Part shown: positions 8,117 to 15,857 of the stretch, piece by piece | Numbering within the stretch: the stretch's first letter is position 1 | Layout: each line of letters starts with the position of its first letter | From: Pelobacter sp. UBA5610 | GTDB lineage: Bacteria; Desulfobacterota; Desulfuromonadia; Desulfuromonadales; Syntrophotaleaceae | Reading direction: 5' to 3' | NCBI GenBank assembly: GCA_002424645.1 | Contig: DIKU01000129.1 | Coordinates: forward strand, 15,257 to 43,230 | DNA: 27,974 nt | Notes under the pieces: generated by a model | Databases searched by the model: none | What the model was told of the DNA's origin: nothing | The model's input: only the letters and a program-made list of their open reading frames with translations | Position numbers and translations under genes: made by a program

Positions 8117-8614
8117 TTAATTTTCATCAACAAGATCAGGCAACCCCGCGGTCAGAAGCACATACTTCCATTGACTGGCGGTAACCGGTTGAACGGATAA
8201 CCGGCTGCCTCGCTTTAATACCTCCATCTGCGACAGGTGCGGATGGTGCCTGAGATCATCGCGGCTAAGTGGTGTTGGCAGATGGGCAAGGTACTGCACA
8301 TCGACCATATACCAGAGGGGGTTGGCTTCACTGCTGCGAGGGTCAAAATGATCCGACCGGGGGTCCCAGGCGGTATAGTCGGGGTAGCCGGAACGCACAA
8401 CCCGCGCCACGCCGACAATGGCAGGTTCAGAAATATTGCTGTGATAAAAAAGCACTCCGTCCCCTACCTGGATATCATCCCGGAGAATATTTCGCGCCTG
8501 ATAGTTTCGCACTCCGTCCCACGGGGAGATACCGTCCGGACAACGTTCAAGATCATCGATGGAGAAACATCCGGGTTCGGATTTCATCAACCAATATCGG
8601 CGAGTATCCGCCAT
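8117..8614 (-). CDS. EVE domain-containing protein
   Basis: A 165-residue single-domain protein of the EVE / thymocyte-nuclear-protein-1 type. The family hallmarks are all visible: YWLMKSEP at the start, WDGVRNYQARN, VGDGVLFYHSN, PAIVGVARVV, YPDYTAWDP and GSRLSVQPVT near the end. EVE domains have a PUA-like fold and are thought to recognise modified bases in nucleic acid; the role in bacteria is largely unknown. The ATG at 8614 follows AAGGA by eight bases and gives the normal N-terminus. It sits 29 bases behind the phosphohexomutase gene, so it is likely in the same transcript, although the two functions have no evident link. Confidence 0.92.
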   Translation of the reverse strand: MADTRRYWLMKSEPGCFSIDDLERCPDGISPWDGVRNYQARNILRDDIQVGDGVLFYHSNISEPAIVGVARVVRSGYPDYTAWDPRSDHFDPRSSEANPLWYMVDVQYLAHLPTPLSRDDLRHHPHLSQMEVLKRGSRLSVQPVTASQWKYVLLTAGLPDLVDEN

Positions 8615-8643
8615 GTATTTTATCCTTCCATTTTTCACCGGAT

Positions 8644-10065
8644 TCAGCCGGTGATAAAAGCTTTTCCTGCTTCGACCAGATGCTCAAGATCTTTTTCGCT
8701 GCGTGCTTCACAATAAAGCCGCACAACAGGCTCGGTCCCTGATTTACGCAATAACATCCAGGCATCCTTTTCCAGAAGAAATTTCCACCCGTCCACGGTA
8801 ACAATATCGAGTACCTTCCATCCACCGATGGACTGAGGAGGGTTGGCCATTTTCTGCGTAAACTGATCCTCAAACCCCTCTGAAAGACGGATATTCTTGC
8901 GCCGCGTGTAAAAACTTCCAACACGGTTATACAGGTCCTGCAACTGGGATCCCAGCGGTTTGCCCGTCACGGCCACCATTTCCGCCGCCAGAAGACAGGC
9001 CAGAATACCATCCTTTTCGGGAACATGCCCGGCAACCGTGAGGCCGGCGCTTTCCTCACCGCCCAGCAAGGCATGGCCGGCACTTATAAGTTCGCCGATA
9101 TATTTGAACCCCACCGGAGTTTCATGCACCTGTTGTCCATGGTAACGGGCCACAGCATCGATAAAATGGGAGGTCGCCACAGAACGCGCCGCAGCGCCTT
9201 TTATATCCCGCACCCGAATAAGGTAATCGTACAACAGCGCCAGAAAATAATTCGGTTCGATAAAAGTGCCATCGTAATCGATAAGACCATAGCGATCAGC
9301 GTCGCCATCGGTAGCAAGACCTAAAGAGATGGCCTGATCTCTTTTCACCAGATCGATAAAATCCCCTACGTAATTTTGCGCCGGTTCAGGCGGAAACCCA
9401 CCAAAATAGGGATCCCGATAATCGTTGATACACACTACCCGGGCACCGGCGTCACGCAACATTTTATCGAGATATCCACGGGCAGTACCATACAGGGGAT
9501 TCACCGCAATGGTGATCCCTGCGCGCCCGATCACTTGCAAATCCACCAGTTTTTCGAGGGATTTTTCATATTTTGGCTGAGGGTCGATTTCCTCTACCAG
9601 CCCACTTTGAAACGCCTCATCCAAAGGCATGGCCCGATAGCATATTTCTCCGACCATGGCATTGGCGCGCCTCTCTATATCGTCCGTTACTTCCGGCAAC
9701 GCTGGTCCCCCCGATGCCGGGGAGAATTTCATGCCATTGTAATCGGCAGGATTATGACTGGCAGTAAAATTGATGCCGCCGGCGGCATTGCGCCGCAAAA
9801 TCTCAAATGCGATAGCCGGAGTTGGTGTATCCCGGTTGCAAAGGAACGAGGGAATGCCGTCGCCAGCAAGCACACTGGCTGTTTCGCGGGCAAATTTCTC
9901 TCCCATAAAACGGCTATCGTGCCCGATGACCAGTCCACGTTCGTGCAAGCCCTTGGAACGCAGGTGATCTGCTATGGCCTGGGTAACCACCCGAACATTG
10001 TCGAGAGTAAAATCCTCGCAAAAAATACCTCGCCAACCGGAGGTTCCAAATTTGATACCATGCAT
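8644..10065 (-). CDS. Phosphomannomutase / phosphoglucomutase (alpha-D-phosphohexomutase)
   Basis: A 473-residue cytoplasmic enzyme that interconverts hexose 1- and 6-phosphates and so feeds nucleotide-sugar synthesis. The four active-site elements are present in order: the phosphoserine loop TASHNP (Ser103), the metal site DGDADR (253-258), the sugar loop GGEESAG (335-341) and the phosphate loop KSGTEP (441-446). Whether mannose, glucose or glucosamine phosphate is preferred cannot be read from these motifs; GGEES-type loops are common in PMM/PGM. I start it at the ATG at 10065, directly behind AGGAGGAAG and with the typical HGIKFGTSGWRG start, instead of the longer open frame. Confidence 0.93.
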   Translation of the reverse strand: MHGIKFGTSGWRGIFCEDFTLDNVRVVTQAIADHLRSKGLHERGLVIGHDSRFMGEKFARETASVLAGDGIPSFLCNRDTPTPAIAFEILRRNAAGGINFTASHNPADYNGMKFSPASGGPALPEVTDDIERRANAMVGEICYRAMPLDEAFQSGLVEEIDPQPKYEKSLEKLVDLQVIGRAGITIAVNPLYGTARGYLDKMLRDAGARVVCINDYRDPYFGGFPPEPAQNYVGDFIDLVKRDQAISLGLATDGDADRYGLIDYDGTFIEPNYFLALLYDYLIRVRDIKGAAARSVATSHFIDAVARYHGQQVHETPVGFKYIGELISAGHALLGGEESAGLTVAGHVPEKDGILACLLAAEMVAVTGKPLGSQLQDLYNRVGSFYTRRKNIRLSEGFEDQFTQKMANPPQSIGGWKVLDIVTVDGWKFLLEKDAWMLLRKSGTEPVVRLYCEARSEKDLEHLVEAGKAFITG

Positions 10066-10203
10066 AGTCTTCCTCCTGTAAATATTCGGAATCCCAACAA
10101 TGCTTACGATATGCAAAGTAAAAGCCGACAAGTTTGTTATCTTGTTTTATTGTAACAAAGCGGCTGACCAAAGCATTAATTGTTTTCGGTTATTATTTTA
10201 TTA

Positions 10204-10479
10204 TCAACCTGTAAACCGACCACCCGCGCGAATCTTTGACAAAACATGTTTTACGTAAGGACAGTCATCAGGCAGGAGTCCCTTGAGCACCAGTTGCGGT
10301 GTCAAAGCAACACACCCTTCACGCACAGCGCAACGTTCGGGGTAGACGCGGCATAGGTGCGTGTCAAGATCCAGATACTCGCATGGATCATCGGTATAAT
10401 AAATTTCCCCTTCAAATTCGATTTTTTCGTAGCAACATTGTCCACATCGACGACAGATTTTTTCCCAATCCTGATTCAT
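10204..10479 (-). CDS. YkgJ-type cysteine cluster protein
   Basis: A 91-residue soluble protein with eight cysteines. The pattern CRRCGQCC near residues 9-16 is the signature of the YkgJ / UPF0153 group, followed by single cysteines in DDPCEYL, HLCRVYP, ERCAV, EGCVAL and DDCPYV. The family is thought to bind zinc or an iron-sulfur cluster; its function is not known. The start at 10479 is the first ATG before the cysteine pattern; GGAG lies 13 bases upstream, so spacing is long. It is divergent from the PxxKW cysteine-rich gene, sharing a 177-base intergenic region, and 138 bases upstream of the phosphohexomutase. Confidence 0.8.
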   Translation of the reverse strand: MNQDWEKICRRCGQCCYEKIEFEGEIYYTDDPCEYLDLDTHLCRVYPERCAVREGCVALTPQLVLKGLLPDDCPYVKHVLSKIRAGGRFTG

Positions 10480-10545
10480 GTTAGTTACTTTTCTCCATTC
10501 CCAGGCAACAGAAACTCCCCTCTGCCAACCACGGCACAAAAGGAA

Positions 10546-10559
10546 TCCGCGACCGCGGA
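10546..10559. repeat. Small GC palindrome before the PxxKW promoter
   Basis: TCCGCG-AC-CGCGGA is a perfect six-base inverted repeat with a two-base centre. It ends nine bases before the putative -35 element of the PxxKW gene and lies in the region shared with the divergent YkgJ-type gene. It could be an operator, but a single short palindrome is weak evidence. Confidence 0.3.
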
Positions 10560-10567
10560 ATTAATGA

Positions 10568-10597
10568 TTGACAAATTTCACCAAGCTGTTAAATAAT
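10568..10597 (+). promoter_or_regulatory. Sigma-70-like promoter for the PxxKW gene
   Basis: TTGACA (10568-10573) matches the -35 consensus fully. AATAAT (10592-10597), 18 bases later, matches five of six -10 positions. The expected start of transcription is about 50 bases before the ATG at 10657, and AAAGGAGG lies in that leader. Confidence 0.65.
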
Positions 10598-10656
10598 GTC
10601 GTCTTTAAGAACGAAAGCTCTTCAGAAGAACGACATAAAGGAGGCAACACCATCCC

Positions 10657-10947
10657 ATGAAATGCGAAACTATTCTTCCCGGTACCGAGTGTACCTTCTG
10701 GAGCAAGAACGGCTGTATCTTCGAAGGTAATTCCTGTCAGCCCATTGTCGAAGCCTGTCAGGGCTGCGACCGTGTAGTGGAAAGCACCATCGGTCCCGTT
10801 TGCTCGGCGTATCCTTGCCCCGAGCGTAAATGGGCCCAAGGCCTGTGCAACCTCGCCACTCACAAGAAAGTTGAAATCCAGGTTAGCACTCAGAAAGTCA
10901 ACCCGCTTAAAGCCTCTAAAAAGGCTTCCGCAGGCAAGAAGAAATAA
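10657..10947 (+). CDS. PxxKW family cysteine-rich protein
   Basis: A 96-residue protein whose first ~65 residues carry eight cysteines, spaced as in CETILPGTEC, NGCIFEGNSC, EACQGCDR, PVCSAYPCPERKW and GLCN. The PERKW segment matches the PxxKW signature of a small family known mainly from delta-proteobacteria. The last ~30 residues are basic and Lys/Ala-rich (ending SAGKKK), which suggests nucleic-acid or other polyanion contact. The cysteines probably hold metal or a cluster; function is unknown. AAAGGAGG lies upstream at a slightly long spacing of 12. This is the only plus-strand gene in a 23-kb minus-strand run, with its own strong promoter and terminator, so it is a separate and possibly highly expressed unit. 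Confidence 0.85.
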   Translation: MKCETILPGTECTFWSKNGCIFEGNSCQPIVEACQGCDRVVESTIGPVCSAYPCPERKWAQGLCNLATHKKVEIQVSTQKVNPLKASKKASAGKKK

Positions 10948-10961
10948 CTTATTTCTTCTTG
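10935..10961 (+). repeat. Hairpin spanning the PxxKW stop codon
   Basis: The arms CAAGAAGAAATA (10935-10946) and TATTTCTTCTTG (10950-10961) pair perfectly over 12 bases with loop ACT. The 5' arm is made of the final lysine codons and the beginning of the TAA stop. There is no T run after it, so it is not a classical terminator by itself. Confidence 0.6.
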
Positions 10962-10973
10962 GGAGCGAAATGG

Positions 10974-11006
10974 AAGGGCAGCCTGTACAGGCTGCCCTTT
11001 TTTTAT
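10974..11006 (+). terminator. Rho-independent terminator after the PxxKW gene
   Basis: Bases 10974-10999 are a 26-base perfect palindrome (AAGGGCAGCCTGT and its complement) followed by a long T run. It ends the PxxKW transcript. The palindrome also lies just beyond the stop of the convergent TPR gene at 11014, but the minus-strand T run there is poor. Confidence 0.9.
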
Positions 11007-11013
11007 TGGCAAA

Positions 11014-11826
11014 CTATTTTTTGGAAGACCGCCCCAACTCGGTTTCAAGCCCTTCCACCACCGCCGCAACTTCTTTGAGAAGATCCTGCGAATCCCGCCC
11101 CTTTTCAAGTTCGAGAAAACGGCGATAATGTTTGAGAGCCTTTTCCGTCTGTTCCTCATCCAGCATGAAATGTCCAAGAGCCAGATGCACGTCGGCGAGA
11201 TCCTCCTGTAATTCAAGGGCTTGCAGATATAACCGTTCGGCATTCGCCGTATTGCCCATATCGTGTTGCAAATCACCCAGATGCAGCAAGATGTGAGGAT
11301 CTTCTGGATCAAGCTGCAACGCTTTTTCGAAGGACGCCAGAGCCTGCTCAGGTTGGCCGAGCGCCACGTATACATCACCGAGGCCATTCAGTACAAAAGC
11401 AGATTCGGGGTCAAACTCGCGGGCCTGCTGCAGCAATTCGAGTGCTTGTCCGTATTCATCCCGGCTTGCATACACCAGGGCCATTCTGGCCAGAGCCTCT
11501 CCAGCTTCTTCCGGGTGAGAAATAAGCTTCCGGTAATATTCAAGAGCCTTGTCATCTTCATCCAGCTCAAAAAGCAAATCGCCAACAGCGAACAGACTTT
11601 CCACATCCCCTGGATCAAGTTCCAGAGCCGTTTGGTAAGCGGCGATCGCCTGTTCCAGTTTACCGCCCTCGGCCAGGGCTTCCCCAAGACCGGCATATAA
11701 AATCGGAACTCTCTTTTCGGATTCAATTGCTTTGCGATACAATTGCGCAGCTGCTGACCAATCTTCGTTCTCCAGCAACGCGGTGGCCTTTTGAACCGTT
11801 AACTGCCATTCTTTTTCACTTGTCAT
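11014..11826 (-). CDS. Tetratricopeptide repeat protein
   Basis: A 270-residue protein made almost wholly of TPR units, about six or seven, such as AGLGEALAEGGKLEQAIAAY, NGLGDVYVALGQPEQALASF and LHLGDLQHDMGNTANAERLY. No signal peptide or membrane segment is seen, so it should be cytoplasmic and act as a protein-binding scaffold; the partner is unknown. The ATG at 11826 has only a weak GGATGG upstream. It lies 51 bases after the CDP-alcohol phosphatidyltransferase and ends convergent with the PxxKW gene. Confidence 0.85.
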   Translation of the reverse strand: MTSEKEWQLTVQKATALLENEDWSAAAQLYRKAIESEKRVPILYAGLGEALAEGGKLEQAIAAYQTALELDPGDVESLFAVGDLLFELDEDDKALEYYRKLISHPEEAGEALARMALVYASRDEYGQALELLQQAREFDPESAFVLNGLGDVYVALGQPEQALASFEKALQLDPEDPHILLHLGDLQHDMGNTANAERLYLQALELQEDLADVHLALGHFMLDEEQTEKALKHYRRFLELEKGRDSQDLLKEVAAVVEGLETELGRSSKK

Positions 11827-11877
11827 TCAATTACCATCCAATAAAGCAAGAATACCTGTAAAATATTCAGGGTGACT

Positions 11878-12429
11878 TCAAGCGGAAACCACTGATTTCT
11901 TCCCCTCGTCCAACTGTCTGAAACCTTTAAAGATATAATGTCCACCGCACAGAATGGTCATGCCACCGGTAATCTTGAACAAGATATCAAGAACGGGACC
12001 ATCCAACCCCATAACACGCCAGATTAATGCAACACCAATAGTAACAACCTGCATGATAGTCGTGCCCTTCCCATACAGGGTAGGCACAACCTTTGGTTTC
12101 TGGCCGGTAAAGAAGATTATCGCGATCCCCAGTCCAATGAACAGATCTTTAAAACAAATCACAATCGCCAGCCAGGCGGGTATGAGTCCGATCACGGCTA
12201 AGGACACATAAGCTACCGTGCCGAGCAACTTGTCAGCCAGGGGGTCAAGATACAATCCGAGTTGGGATTCCTGTTGAAGACAACGCGCCAGATAACCATC
12301 CAGGGCGTCGGTGAGGGCCGCAGCGACAAAAATGGCGAGCGAAATATACAGCCACCCGTAGATGACACCGATCAAAAAAGCCGGGACCAGTGCCATACGT
12401 GCAAGAGTCATTATGTTGGGAATAGTCAT
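11878..12429 (-). CDS. CDP-alcohol phosphatidyltransferase (PgsA-like)
   Basis: A 183-residue membrane protein with several hydrophobic segments. The family signature D-x2-DG-x2-AR-x8-G-x3-D-x3-D is complete: D41, D44, G45, A48, R49, G58, D62, D66. Enzymes of this class replace CMP on a CDP-lipid or CDP-alcohol with another alcohol; the N-terminus TIPNIMTLARM resembles phosphatidylglycerophosphate synthase (PgsA), which is the most likely role. The order of membrane segments fits a six-helix enzyme. Its ATG overlaps the stop of a possible small upstream ORF (ATGA), and no clear ribosome site is visible, so translation may be coupled. Confidence 0.87.
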   Translation of the reverse strand: MTIPNIMTLARMALVPAFLIGVIYGWLYISLAIFVAAALTDALDGYLARCLQQESQLGLYLDPLADKLLGTVAYVSLAVIGLIPAWLAIVICFKDLFIGLGIAIIFFTGQKPKVVPTLYGKGTTIMQVVTIGVALIWRVMGLDGPVLDILFKITGGMTILCGGHYIFKGFRQLDEGKKSVVSA

Positions 12430-12644
12430 GGAAATATCTTCATAATTTTCCGCAACGCTGCAGCAGGCATAAACAGGGCGCGTATCCCGGCAAAGCTCTT
12501 AGGCGGAAGGGACTTATAACGTCCGTCGCCAACCTGTAGCGCCTTGCGGCCCGAGAATGTGTCCAGAGTGTACCCCTGCCATACCATCCACCGTTTAAAC
12601 AGGGATGGCAGTGACAAAAAAGGCTCCAGACTGAACAAACACAT
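12426..12644 (-). CDS. Possible small ORF between hfq and the PgsA-like gene
   Basis: The frame is open from 12728 but the ATG at 12644 gives a protein of 72 residues that does not overlap hfq. I do not recognise it. The sequence begins with a hydrophobic run (MCLFSLEPFLSLPSLF) and ends with a basic, hydrophobic tail (MPAAALRKIMKIFP). Its TGA overlaps the ATG of the PgsA-like gene as ATGA, and that gene lacks its own ribosome site, which favours a real coding frame. Against it, I see no good ribosome site before 12644. It may also be the remnant of a longer gene. Confidence 0.35.
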   Translation of the reverse strand: MCLFSLEPFLSLPSLFKRWMVWQGYTLDTFSGRKALQVGDGRYKSLPPKSFAGIRALFMPAAALRKIMKIFP

Positions 12645-12693
12645 AATATTCAGCAGGAGCCCATGGAGCAGATTGGCGCCTTTAAAACTACAA

Positions 12694-12927
12694 CTAGTCT
12701 CGACCGCCGTGCAGCCTGAACGATCCATCCACCGAAGTAATGGAAGAAATGGCGTGCTTATAAAGCAGCAGATCCCCTTTACTTTCGATCAGCACGCAAA
12801 AGCTGTCAAACGACTTGATGAAACCATCCAGCTTGTCGCCGGACATCATAATAATGTTCACCCGAACACGTTCTTTTCGGGCCTGATTCAAATACTGATC
12901 CTGGATGTTAAACGGCGTCTTGGACAT
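12694..12927 (-). CDS. hfq: RNA chaperone Hfq
   Basis: A 77-residue Hfq, ending soon after the Sm core with no long C-terminal tail. The N-terminal NIQDQYLNQARKE helix, the Sm1 strand region (VNIIMMSGDKLDGFIKSFD) and the Sm2 motif YKHAISSI are all present. Hfq hexamers bind small RNAs and mRNA and affect RNA decay and polyadenylation. The ATG at 12927 lies five bases after AGGAG and is preferred over the GTG two codons upstream. It starts 11 bases after the miaA stop, the classical miaA-hfq order of proteobacteria. Confidence 0.96.
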   Translation of the reverse strand: MSKTPFNIQDQYLNQARKERVRVNIIMMSGDKLDGFIKSFDSFCVLIESKGDLLLYKHAISSITSVDGSFRLHGGRD

Positions 12928-12938
12928 AGCCACTCCTT

Positions 12939-13859
12939 TTATGTAGCATAAAAAAAACTCTCAATTAACTTCAATACCTTAGCAAACTCTCCCGAGGAAT
13001 CAAGCCAAATTATTGATTTTACCTTATTGAACCATGTAAGCTGACGCTTGGCGTAGCGCCTTGAATCACGCTGTATAAGTTTTACAGCCTCTTCCAGGGA
13101 CATATTTCCCCGAATATACTCCACTATTTCTCTGTAGCCAATGGTTTGCATCGCCTTGGAGTCCGGGCCGTAACCTGCTGCCAGCAACCCCTCTACTTCC
13201 TGCACCAAACCATCTTTGATCATTATACAGACACGCTGATCAATACGTTGGTATAAATCATCGCGAGGCATGGTCACCCCGAGAGTAAGGACCCGGAAGG
13301 GTGACTTGCGATGGGCATGTTCCGCCTGCACATCGGACAGACAGCGCCCACTCCGTGCATGCACTTCAAGCCCTCGCACAATGCGAACCAGATCTTTTGG
13401 GGGCAAACGCTGCGCCAACACAGGGTCTATCGACTGCAGACGCGCGTACAATATACCTTCGCACCTCTCTTCCTCTTGCATTAACTCGGATCGCAGACGA
13501 TCATCCGCTCCGGGGACATCCACCAATCCATGCAGCAAGGCATGGATGTACAATCCGGTTCCCCCCACAACCACGGGAAGCCTGCCCCTTTCGCGGATAG
13601 CATGCAAGGCTGTGCGTCCCAGTTGACAAAAGTCGCTGGCGGTGAAATTTTCATCAGGATTGGCGACATCGATAAGATGGTGAGGTGCGGCAGCAAGCTC
13701 TTCAGGCAAGGGCTTGGCCGTACCAATATCCATATACCGATAAACCTGACGCGAATCGGCAGATACGATTTCAATGGGCAGTTCCTTAGCCAAGCGCACA
13801 GCCAAGGAGGTCTTGCCGGAAGCTGTCGGACCACACAGGACAAGCACCGGAGGCCGCAT
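12939..13859 (-). CDS. miaA: tRNA dimethylallyltransferase MiaA
   Basis: About 306 residues, the usual MiaA length. It transfers a dimethylallyl group to N6 of A37 in tRNAs that read UNN codons. Motifs are the P-loop GPTASGKT (10-17), SADSRQVYRYMDIGTAKP with the catalytic-site Asp, PVVVGGTGLYI, and RRYAKRQLTWF near the end. Three starts are possible: TTG at 13883, ATG at 13880 that overlaps the mutL stop as TGATG, and ATG at 13859. I chose 13859 because GGAGG stands eight bases before it and the P-loop then begins at the normal place; 13880 is the main alternative. It sits between mutL and hfq. Confidence 0.94.
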   Translation of the reverse strand: MRPPVLVLCGPTASGKTSLAVRLAKELPIEIVSADSRQVYRYMDIGTAKPLPEELAAAPHHLIDVANPDENFTASDFCQLGRTALHAIRERGRLPVVVGGTGLYIHALLHGLVDVPGADDRLRSELMQEEERCEGILYARLQSIDPVLAQRLPPKDLVRIVRGLEVHARSGRCLSDVQAEHAHRKSPFRVLTLGVTMPRDDLYQRIDQRVCIMIKDGLVQEVEGLLAAGYGPDSKAMQTIGYREIVEYIRGNMSLEEAVKLIQRDSRRYAKRQLTWFNKVKSIIWLDSSGEFAKVLKLIESFFYAT

Positions 13860-13879
13860 TTCCTGATCCTCCATATCCA

Positions 13880-15766
13880 TCAAGCCCTTTTAAACAACCT
13901 CTCCACATCCCCGTGGGTCCAGCGCAAAAAAGTCGGACGACCGTGGGGACAATGGCTGATAAATGGGGTCTGATCCATGGCGTCAAGCAACGCCTGCATT
14001 TCCTCACGGGACAGGCGCTGATTCGCACGCAACATCCCATGGCACGCCATTTTAAGTAAAATACGTTCGAATTCCTGCTCAATCAGTTCACTACGGCCTA
14101 TCGAGGACAACTCGTCGATCACATCACGCACTAATCGCTCAGCATCGGCCTCCTTTAACATCCGCGGCAACTCTTTGAGCGCAAAAGCATTGCTCCCGAA
14201 ATGCTCCAATGCGAAACCAAATCGCGACAAAGCTTCGCAATACTCCGCGACCGCCCTACTCTGGCGAAAATCGAATTCCAGCACAACGGGAAAGAGCAGC
14301 AGTTGTCGCTCTACCAAACCGGTAAGATACTGCTGCTTGAGCTGCTCAAACCCGATACGCTCATGGGCGGCATGCTGATCGATAAGCAGCAGATCCGCCC
14401 CGGCCTGACACACAAGGTAACTGTTCTGGTACTGTCCGATGATACGTAACCCGGAAAAAAAACCACTGGTTTGTACCTGCACCTGCGGGTCGGGATGGCC
14501 CTGTGTACCAAAAAGATCGGATTTCGCAGGACAAACAGCCTCTTTCGGCAGAACCGTGATTTCTTGCTTTGAGGGATAAGAAGTCAACGTCTCCTTGATC
14601 TGGGTTTGGGACGGGACTGAACTTCCGCTGTCACGGTCGCCAACCACAGTTGGAAAAGGGGCTGAGGAGGTACGCGCCCCCCCTTTAGACATCGGAGGTT
14701 TGGCAGGAAGACGGGACTCACGTTCCGGCATGGCGAAAGGAGTGCTCCCCTGCTTGCCCGGTGTGGTCTGCGAGGACATGCTTAAATGGTCACGCAGGGA
14801 TTGAACGATAAAATCATGGACCAGGGCCTGTTGGCGAAATCGCACCTCGTGCTTGGTGGGGTGCACATTGACGTCAACCTGCGAAGGTTCGACTTCCAGA
14901 AATAAAACCAGAACCGGGTGCCGCCCTTTTTCGAGAAGATTGCGATAGCCGTCCCCCAGAGCATGTTGAACGACGCGATCCCGGATAAACCGTCCATTAA
15001 TAAATGTGTAGACACTGCCAAGACCTGCCCGACTCAAACTTGGCCTGGAGATGAGGCCGCTGAGACGCATACCTTCTGGTCCATGGCAGTCAAGACACAG
15101 CATGTCGCGTACAACTTGCCGGCCTAAAAGTTCTGCCACCCTCTCGGCAAGGGTATTCTGCCTGTTAACCTCCCAAAGCAGGCGACCATTATGCACAAAC
15201 CGAAAACAGACCTCGGGACTGGAAAGCGCCAACCGGGTCAAGGTTTCGCCAATATGCCCCAACTCCGTCTCATCGGTGCGCAAAAATTTGCGACGTGCCG
15301 GTGTATTAAAAAAAAGGTTGCGAATTTCAATACTCGTCCCGGGGGGCACGCCTACTTCGGAAGCACGCTTTACCGTACCGCCTTCGGCTATAATTTCCCA
15401 TCCTTCCAGGGCTTCGGCTATCCGGGTACGTAAAGAGAAACGCGATATTGCGGCAATGGAAGGCAAGGCCTCACCGCGAAACCCGAGTGTAGTCAAACGA
15501 AAGAGATCCTGCTCGGCGCGCACTTTACTGGTGGCATGCCGCTCCAGACACAAAAAAGCATCTTCACGGGGCATCCCGCTGCCATTATCGGTAACCCGGA
15601 TAAGACGCTTGCCGCCATTTTCAATTTCAACCTGAATACGGCTGGCACCGGCATCTAAGGAATTCTCCACCAGTTCCTTCACAACCGAGGCAGGTCTTTC
15701 CACTACCTCGCCGGCGGCAATCTGATTGCACAAGGCTTCCGGGAGTATATGAATCTTATGAGACAC
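13880..15766 (-). CDS. mutL: DNA mismatch repair protein MutL
   Basis: A 628-residue protein. The GHKL ATPase half shows ELVENSLDAGAS, TDNGSGM and TLGFRGEALPSI. A poorly conserved linker rich in Ser, Pro and Thr lies at about 330-430. The C-terminal half carries the nicking-endonuclease motif DQHAAHERIGFE, which fits DQHA-x2-E-x4-E at 463-474, plus ACHGMLRANQ and CPHGRP. It should therefore be an endonuclease-active MutL, as in bacteria that lack MutH. The start is a GTG at 15766, with GAGGG a few bases upstream, and the usual IHILPEALCNQIAAGEVVERP N-terminus follows. It is directly coupled to miaA. Confidence 0.95.
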   Translation of the reverse strand: MSHKIHILPEALCNQIAAGEVVERPASVVKELVENSLDAGASRIQVEIENGGKRLIRVTDNGSGMPREDAFLCLERHATSKVRAEQDLFRLTTLGFRGEALPSIAAISRFSLRTRIAEALEGWEIIAEGGTVKRASEVGVPPGTSIEIRNLFFNTPARRKFLRTDETELGHIGETLTRLALSSPEVCFRFVHNGRLLWEVNRQNTLAERVAELLGRQVVRDMLCLDCHGPEGMRLSGLISRPSLSRAGLGSVYTFINGRFIRDRVVQHALGDGYRNLLEKGRHPVLVLFLEVEPSQVDVNVHPTKHEVRFRQQALVHDFIVQSLRDHLSMSSQTTPGKQGSTPFAMPERESRLPAKPPMSKGGARTSSAPFPTVVGDRDSGSSVPSQTQIKETLTSYPSKQEITVLPKEAVCPAKSDLFGTQGHPDPQVQVQTSGFFSGLRIIGQYQNSYLVCQAGADLLLIDQHAAHERIGFEQLKQQYLTGLVERQLLLFPVVLEFDFRQSRAVAEYCEALSRFGFALEHFGSNAFALKELPRMLKEADAERLVRDVIDELSSIGRSELIEQEFERILLKMACHGMLRANQRLSREEMQALLDAMDQTPFISHCPHGRPTFLRWTHGDVERLFKRA

Positions 15767-15857
15767 CAGCCCTCACGATGACGGGAAAATAATGATTGAA
15801 TAAATACAAAACGCCTGAAAGGCAATAAAAAACCCAGGGTTAGCGAGGAGACCAGGA

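Noticed and set aside
9376..10155. 259-codon open frame on the plus strand
   Set aside because: Antisense to the phosphohexomutase, whose four active-site loops are intact.
15790..15850. Terminator between the ATPase and mutL
   Set aside because: The only hairpins (GCCT-TTC-AGGC and AACCC/GGGTT) are four or five base pairs, and the second has no loop; too weak to call.
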